Assembly (NCBI GenBank): GCA_023423405.1 | Contig: JAFAFR010000014.1 | Location: forward strand, 248,001-312,000 | Direction: 5' to 3' | DNA: 64,000 nucleotides | Origin: Bacteroidota bacterium | GTDB lineage: Bacteria; Bacteroidota; Bacteroidia; Chitinophagales; Chitinophagaceae | Shown here: positions 58,856-64,000 of the stretch, piece by piece | Numbering within the stretch: the stretch's first letter is position 1 | Layout: each line of letters begins with the position of its first letter | Notes under the pieces: generated by a model | The model's input: the letters and a program-made list of their open reading frames with translations, nothing else | Database searches by the model: none | Told to the model about the DNA's origin: nothing | Translations under genes and position numbers: made by a program

Positions 58856-61800
58856 GCCTTTGAGGGGAAGGTGGCTGTATGCACTGCACGGTTTTATTGT
58901 GGTGTTTTTTTTGAGTTTACCTGAAGTCACGCCCGCACAGCCTTTTTTTTCTCAGTATCACCTGGAGCATTTTAGCGACGAAACGGGCCTTCCGTCAAAT
59001 GATATTACCGGTTTTGTGGAAGACCAGCGGGGTAATTTTTGGTTTTCCACGCAATTTGGACTGGTGAAATTCGACGGCAGAACCTACCGGATTTTCAATA
59101 CTGCCAACCTGCCGACGCTTAGTTCCAACAGGATTTTTGCGCTGGGTTGTGATTCAACTGGAAATATTTTTTTTGCCGACGAAAATGAAATTGTTCATCA
59201 CATAGATTCGTCGGGCGCTATAAGTTATTGCCCGCAGTTGGCAGCCCGGAAGAATTTTTTAATGAGCCGCTTTGGCGATGTGATGGATATCCGCCAGCAA
59301 ACAAAAAAGCGGGAAGACTCCCTGGTTTTTGTATCTCCCTTTATGCTGCATGCATGGAACAACAACCTGGCGCATGAATTTTTTGTAACCGGCCGGAATA
59401 CCGCATTCTTTGTCGTCAACAAAAGGTTAAAATACTGGGACAATGGAACCATCCGCGAACTTGCCGCTTTTCCCGCAATTGCCCCGCAGTGTTTTATGCT
59501 CAACAGCCGGTTGTTCGCCATTGATGCGCAGGGAGAAATCCATGCTTTTGATGGAGGAGGCGAATTGCCGGCAAGGGAATCTATGCCCGCACTGCTTGCC
59601 GCCTGCGGCGATAAAAGCCCCTTTGATGTAAAGCAGGCAGCGGTATTTTCTGACGGTCACCAGGCGCTGTTGCAATACAAAGATCGCATATACGCTTTTC
59701 AGCAATCAGGGGAGAAACTGTCGTTGCTGCTTTGCCTGGATAAAATTTCGCTGCCCATGGCGCGCGGCATCCGGTACTCGTCGCGTTACAATATGTATGT
59801 GGTGAACACAGCCACAGATGGAATCTTCCTGGTTAAGAATAAACCCTTTCGCGTGCTTTTGCAAAACGAGGGAATAGCGCTGGAAAATAATTTCCTGGCA
59901 TCCGTTGAAATCCGCCGGCAGACCATCCTGACGGCGAACGGAACCCTGTTTCTGCCAAATGGTCAACAGCAAAACCTGTTCAGGAAAGGGGATATTGTCA
60001 ACGCGCTTCTAAAAGACAGGAAGGGCCGGATATGGTATGCACAACTCGACAGCCTCCTATGTGCCGATTCGAACTTTCGCAAAATCCGGTCCTTTTACCT
60101 GCCCGATACCTATGTTACGGGAATGGCAGAAGATGCTACAGGCACGATCTGGTGCATTACCAATAACAGCCTGATGAAGCTGGAAGGCGACAGCCTGCGG
60201 TTTCTCTATGAACGGCAGGAGCCACTTTCCCGAACAGAATGCATTACATTCCTGAACGACAGCACGGCCTGGCTGGGTACATCAAAGGGACTTTTTAGCG
60301 TCCATCTCCCAACCGGACAATATGCTCCGGTCCGGGAGATGAAAGACAAATACATAAGACATTTTTACAGGGCGGGCGACGGTAAGTTGTGGATCGGCAC
60401 TTATGGAAACGGGTTTTATTGTTACGATGGAACCTCCTTTCACAACATGCCGTCCGACCGGAACGGATATCTTTCCTCGGCACATTGCTTTGTAGAAGAT
60501 GGACGCGGTTTTTTCTGGATACCCACCAATAAGGGACTGTTCCAGGTGCGTGCGGCCGACCTGGATGCATTTGTATCCGGAAAATCCGCCCGGGTCTACT
60601 ATCACTACCACGATAAAACGGAAGGATTTCTGACAAATGAATTCAATGGCGGATGCAACCCGGTGGGACTTACACTGAGCGATGGCCGCATTTCATTGCC
60701 TTCCATGAACGGGCTGGTGATTTTCGATCCGGCAACCATCCTGCCCAATGTTCCCGCCGCCGGACTTTTTATAGATGATATATGGGCAGATACCACTCAT
60801 TTCAATATTGCCGGTGAACTTCATTTTCGCCCTGGCCAGCAGAATCTCCTGTTTAAAATAAGCACTCCTTTTTTTGGGAATGCCGCCAACCTGCTGGTTG
60901 AGTATCGTATTAAGAACCGTGACAGTTTGTGGAAACCAGTTGAAGACGCAACGATCGCCATCAACTATTTGCCCGCGGGAAAATATATACTGGAGTTGCG
61001 CAAGCTTTCAGGCTTCGGTATCAATAATTACACAACGATATCCCGCGCATTTACGATAGCGCCATTCTGGTATGAAACCAATTGGTTCAAATTTGTGGCA
61101 GCACTCTTCCTGGTGATTGGCACGTACGGCGTTTTAAGATATCGCCTCCGGAAACTGGAAGACCGTAAACGGGCGTTGGAAGAACTGGTGCAAAACAGAA
61201 CGGAAGCGCTGGAGAATTCTGTTTTGCAACTGAAAACAACAGTGGCGGAACTGCAGGTGTCTGAGAATAACCTGTACAAAAGCAACCTGCTTAAGGAGAA
61301 GCTCACTTCCGTTGTACTCCATGATATCCGCACGCCCGTGCATTTTATTGATTTACTCAGCAGGCAATTGCAGGGGTCGGTGTCTAAAAATGATAGGGAA
61401 TCTTTGGCCAGCCTTTCCGGCGAATTAACGAAGACAACCGGACAGCTCAATTTGTTTACAAAGGAATTTCTTGTCTGGCTGGTGGCACAGCAAACAGGAT
61501 TTCGCATCAGGAAAGAATATGTTTTGCTGGAGGAACTGTTCCGGGACCTGAATGCTTTTTTTCAGAACATGCTGGAATGGAATGAGAACCTGCTTACAGC
61601 CGAAGTCGCCAACGGTGTCAGGGTTTGGACAGACCGCCAGTTGCTTAGGATCATTCTGCATAACCTGATCGACAATGCGAACAAACATACCCGGAACGGA
61701 AAAATTGAACTAAAGGCATCGGTGCACATGAACAGGCTCGTCCTTTCCGTGTCCGACACCGGCAAAGGAATGCCTGCGCATCAACTACTAAAATTACAGG

Positions 61801-61970
61801 AAGGACTAAGCGCTCACCGTATTGATTCTTTTGGCCTTGATGCAGACGGAAACCTCGGGTTCAGGATCATCAAAGATTTCGCCGACCGTTTGGATATACT
61901 TGTCCAGGTTAGCAGTGAAGAAGAAAAGGGAACCGCTGTTTCTCTTCTGTTTGCGGAAGAAGCAAAATAA
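58815..61970 (+). CDS. Two-component propeller sensor histidine kinase
   Basis: A 1051-residue membrane sensor. A signal/anchor segment at about 24-41 precedes a periplasmic propeller with repeats such as GLPSNDITGFVEDQRGNFWFSTQFGLVKFDG and GMAEDATGTIWCITNNSLMKLEG. A Y_Y_Y domain follows (about 675-740), then one membrane helix (WFKFVAALFLVIGTYGVLRY). The coiled coil leads to the H-box VLHDIRTPVHF (His836), the N-box DNANKHT, and the G-boxes VSDTGKGMP and GFRIIKDFADRL. Unlike the Bacteroides hybrid sensors, it carries no receiver or AraC output; the overlapping NarL-type gene fills that role. Confidence 0.92.
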   Translation: MAFFPGRGKQGKTEPLRGRWLYALHGFIVVFFLSLPEVTPAQPFFSQYHLEHFSDETGLPSNDITGFVEDQRGNFWFSTQFGLVKFDGRTYRIFNTANLPTLSSNRIFALGCDSTGNIFFADENEIVHHIDSSGAISYCPQLAARKNFLMSRFGDVMDIRQQTKKREDSLVFVSPFMLHAWNNNLAHEFFVTGRNTAFFVVNKRLKYWDNGTIRELAAFPAIAPQCFMLNSRLFAIDAQGEIHAFDGGGELPARESMPALLAACGDKSPFDVKQAAVFSDGHQALLQYKDRIYAFQQSGEKLSLLLCLDKISLPMARGIRYSSRYNMYVVNTATDGIFLVKNKPFRVLLQNEGIALENNFLASVEIRRQTILTANGTLFLPNGQQQNLFRKGDIVNALLKDRKGRIWYAQLDSLLCADSNFRKIRSFYLPDTYVTGMAEDATGTIWCITNNSLMKLEGDSLRFLYERQEPLSRTECITFLNDSTAWLGTSKGLFSVHLPTGQYAPVREMKDKYIRHFYRAGDGKLWIGTYGNGFYCYDGTSFHNMPSDRNGYLSSAHCFVEDGRGFFWIPTNKGLFQVRAADLDAFVSGKSARVYYHYHDKTEGFLTNEFNGGCNPVGLTLSDGRISLPSMNGLVIFDPATILPNVPAAGLFIDDIWADTTHFNIAGELHFRPGQQNLLFKISTPFFGNAANLLVEYRIKNRDSLWKPVEDATIAINYLPAGKYILELRKLSGFGINNYTTISRAFTIAPFWYETNWFKFVAALFLVIGTYGVLRYRLRKLEDRKRALEELVQNRTEALENSVLQLKTTVAELQVSENNLYKSNLLKEKLTSVVLHDIRTPVHFIDLLSRQLQGSVSKNDRESLASLSGELTKTTGQLNLFTKEFLVWLVAQQTGFRIRKEYVLLEELFRDLNAFFQNMLEWNENLLTAEVANGVRVWTDRQLLRIILHNLIDNANKHTRNGKIELKASVHMNRLVLSVSDTGKGMPAHQLLKLQEGLSAHRIDSFGLDADGNLGFRIIKDFADRLDILVQVSSEEEKGTAVSLLFAEEAK

Positions 61971-61973
61971 ATT

Positions 61974-63365
61974 TTACCAGATAAAGGCGGTAAGACCGAG
62001 ACCTACTGTAAGGTGTTCAAAATTGATATGGTCTTTTCCCTGTGATGCAAATGTTGGCTTGCCTTCCGCATCAAGACCGTTGAGCAGGTCGATCTCGAAA
62101 TCGTGCTGGGAATGGAAATAGGCTGCCGATAATTTTAACGCAACGTTTCGGCCTATTCTTTTTTGAATACCGGCTCCTGTAGACCAGGAGAAACTGCGGC
62201 CGGGTTTATATCGTACCAACGGGATCTCAGGTTGCTCCATGGCAGATGCAATATCGTCCCTGAGCTCGAGTTGAACATCACCCTGCGCGCCAACCGATGT
62301 GCCGGCAGTGGCTTTGGCGGTTATGAACCAGTTGTGCGTAAGCGGAATGCTGAAATAGGGACCGGCCTGCAGGTATCGCACGCCGAGGGGCTGAAAATAA
62401 TAACCTTTTCCCAGGGAATCGATAACAGGATTTTCCAGTGTGGGATTTAACAGTTTTACCGGGAAACTGGTAAAAGCAAATTCTCCGCCAATGCCGGCAT
62501 TCCTGCTGAAGAACCAGGCGCCTTCCAGCCCCATATTAAAACCATGTTTCACCCGCGTGTCTTTCGTATCCCGTAACAGATCGCGGTGCAGGGCCACAGA
62601 ATAGCCCAATCGGATTTCCAGGAAACTCGGTTTTTCGTTTACCGGGAAGGGTGAAAGCCGCAACGGCTTCCGGGTGCCTTTTTCCTTAAACACTTTGTCG
62701 GCAAAAACATAGCCCAGTTCGGTTGATAGGATACCAATACCTGCACCAGCCAACACGTCCGATACCCAGTGCCGGTTGTTCAGTTGGCGTCCGATAGCAG
62801 TTGCCGTGGCTGCTGCATACGCCCCTACGCCATACAGAGGATGACGGTATTGTCCATACTCCTTATTCAGGAACGTGGCATTCATAAATGAATTGGCCGT
62901 ATGCCCCGAAGGAAATGAATTGCGTTCGCCGCCACTGGGCCGTTCCACCTTCGCCGTGTATTTTATACTGTTGACAATTACACCCATTGTGACCGCAGAA
63001 AAAAGATACGATACAAACGCTCTTTTTACAGTGTGTTTGCCTTCTACTCCTGCGGCATTGAGTCCGAATACCGCTATTGCGGGAACATACTGAAGATAGT
63101 CGTCGTAGTGATGCCTGAAAGTGGGAATATACCGGTTCCGGAACTTTCTGATTTCTTCCCGTTCTCCCCAGGTTAAAGCAGAGGCGGTCAGAAGAGCCGC
63201 CGGTGCAATGGAGATTCTAACGGCCTTTTTCTGCCAGAATGAATTTTGTGGAACCGTATCAGGTGTGTTGATGGTTGACTGTGCGGATACAGTATTCAAA
63301 GAAAACAGCAGCGCGATGCAAAGGAAGTATTGATTGCCACTGCACATTGGGTGAAACTTACTCAT
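61974..63365 (-). CDS. PAP2-family phosphatase fused to a C-terminal outer-membrane-type domain
   Basis: A 463-residue exported protein with a signal peptide ending TVSAQ. The type 2 phosphatidic acid phosphatase motifs are complete: KVERPSGG (KxxxxxxRP-type), FPSGHTANSF (PSGH) and RQLNNRHWVSDVLAGAGIG (SRxxxxxHxxxD-type). From about residue 240 the sequence becomes an alternating amphipathic pattern ending VGLGLTAFIW, suggesting a small beta-barrel. It probably dephosphorylates lipid phosphates at the outer membrane or periplasm. It is convergent with the kinase gene, 3 bases apart. Confidence 0.85.
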   Translation of the reverse strand: MSKFHPMCSGNQYFLCIALLFSLNTVSAQSTINTPDTVPQNSFWQKKAVRISIAPAALLTASALTWGEREEIRKFRNRYIPTFRHHYDDYLQYVPAIAVFGLNAAGVEGKHTVKRAFVSYLFSAVTMGVIVNSIKYTAKVERPSGGERNSFPSGHTANSFMNATFLNKEYGQYRHPLYGVGAYAAATATAIGRQLNNRHWVSDVLAGAGIGILSTELGYVFADKVFKEKGTRKPLRLSPFPVNEKPSFLEIRLGYSVALHRDLLRDTKDTRVKHGFNMGLEGAWFFSRNAGIGGEFAFTSFPVKLLNPTLENPVIDSLGKGYYFQPLGVRYLQAGPYFSIPLTHNWFITAKATAGTSVGAQGDVQLELRDDIASAMEQPEIPLVRYKPGRSFSWSTGAGIQKRIGRNVALKLSAAYFHSQHDFEIDLLNGLDAEGKPTFASQGKDHINFEHLTVGLGLTAFIW

Positions 63366-63569
63366 GTGCGAATTGATATAAGCGTTGATCAAAACAGATA
63401 TGTAAAGCTATAAACGGCCGCTTGTTTTAACTGGTGAACATTTCGGTTTTTGCCACGCAGTGAGGCGCCGCCGGAAGAAGCCAAATACCGAATAGTTGAC
63501 CATTTTCAGGCAGTTGATATGGGTGAACTTTGTTGCCAGTAAACAAGAAACAAAGCGACTATCGTGCCC

Positions 63570-64000
63570 ATGACCAGGTACCTGTTTTTTTTAATGGCTT
63601 TTGCAGCGCAAGGTTTCGAAGGGTATAGCCAGGATGCCAACTACTGGTCCTCAGCATACGGGAATGGTAGTTTCTTCATGCCGGGCGCTGTTGTGTCGTA
63701 CAATGGGGACAGCGGTGTATTGTTCAGAAACCCCGCCCTGCAGGGATACAATCGTCATGCTTCGGCGTCCATTACGGGAACGGTGTACCAGTTCCAGTCT
63801 TTTGCCGTAAAAAACGGGGTGGGGGATGGACTCGACCTGGTATCGAACAGGACCAATATTGTTCCGCTGGTTGTTTCCAATTCGCTGCCATTAAAAACAA
63901 AAAAGCCGGTTAGTATTGTTTACGCAATTCTAAGTCAGCCTACCATAAACTTTCTGGCCAATCAACGTAAGGAAGCCGCCATGGAAGTGCTCGACGACGG
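63570..64000 (+). CDS. Outer-membrane protein, FadL/OMPP1-like (3' end cut by window edge)
   Basis: A signal peptide begins MTRYLFFLMAFAAQGF and is followed by DANYWSSAYGNGSFFMPGAVVSYNGDSGVLFRNPA. In pattern that resembles the hydrophobic N-terminal plug of FadL/OMPP1-type hydrophobe channels, where a conserved NPA follows the exposed glycine-rich strand. Only 143 codons are in the window, so the barrel itself is not seen. The identification is tentative. Confidence 0.55.
   Translation, partial: MTRYLFFLMAFAAQGFEGYSQDANYWSSAYGNGSFFMPGAVVSYNGDSGVLFRNPALQGYNRHASASITGTVYQFQSFAVKNGVGDGLDLVSNRTNIVPLVVSNSLPLKTKKPVSIVYAILSQPTINFLANQRKEAAMEVLDD

Overview
The window looks like chromosomal DNA of a Bacteroidota bacterium, most likely a Chitinophagaceae member (inference, not tested by any search). 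The reasons are a SusC/SusD outer-membrane pair, many secreted S9 and DUF885 peptidases, GH43-type hydrolases, a giant two-component propeller kinase, a TonB-plug exported protein, and promoter-like TAnnTTTG elements instead of sigma70 boxes. Most genes are G+C-moderate. Two stretches (about 12.0-13.9 kb and 55.5-57.5 kb) are visibly A+T-richer and carry the mobile or decayed DNA.

Layout. 1-4.8 kb: a membrane glycosyltransferase cut by the left edge, an alpha/beta hydrolase, a MarR regulator with a probable own operator, an acyl-CoA dehydrogenase and a Dabb-domain protein. 4.8-9.8 kb (minus): a sugar MFS transporter followed by gnd, zwf and pgl, a compact oxidative pentose-phosphate operon. 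9.9-11.6 kb: a Tet-like MFS pump and an RRM RNA-binding protein. 11.7-13.9 kb: an MntA-type nucleotidyltransferase next to a ruined HepT gene, cut by a decayed IS5-family element, then a headless ORF and an unknown membrane protein. 13.9-17.9 kb: a GH43-like lipoprotein, a YeiH-family transporter, a HigBA toxin-antitoxin pair and a DUF4919 protein. 18.1-24.1 kb (minus): S9 peptidase, TonB-plug/MG2-like protein and DUF885 lipoprotein. 24.1-28.6 kb: an AhpD-like protein, a large glycoside-hydrolase-like protein and a LacI regulator. 28.7-39.7 kb: housekeeping genes (orphan KorB, JmjC/cupin protein, YciO-like protein, GNAT, RNase HII, cytochrome bd oxidase cydAB, heme A synthase, membrane patatin, lipid kinase).

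The metabolic centre is 39.8-54.9 kb. Here a GH43 enzyme and a 4-hydroxyproline 2-epimerase are divergent from susC, susD, a DUF885 peptidase, a DPP-IV-like S9 peptidase, a DapA-like deaminase, an alpha-ketoglutaric-semialdehyde dehydrogenase and a DadA-like FAD oxidase. Together these encode uptake, trimming and complete conversion of hydroxyproline to 2-oxoglutarate. The GH43 gene, translationally coupled to the epimerase, raises the possibility that the natural substrate is arabinosylated hydroxyproline of plant extensin-type glycoproteins rather than, or as well as, collagen.

55.5-57.5 kb holds three small A+T-rich genes separated by palindromic elements. The first bases of cassettes 1 and 2 are exactly complementary to the bases that open the element at their 3' ends. 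This is the signature of integron gene cassettes, here without a visible integrase. The window ends with an AraC-type regulator with an odd 3' end, a NarL-type response regulator overlapping a propeller histidine kinase, a PAP2 phosphatase fused to a probable beta-barrel, and the start of an outer-membrane protein.
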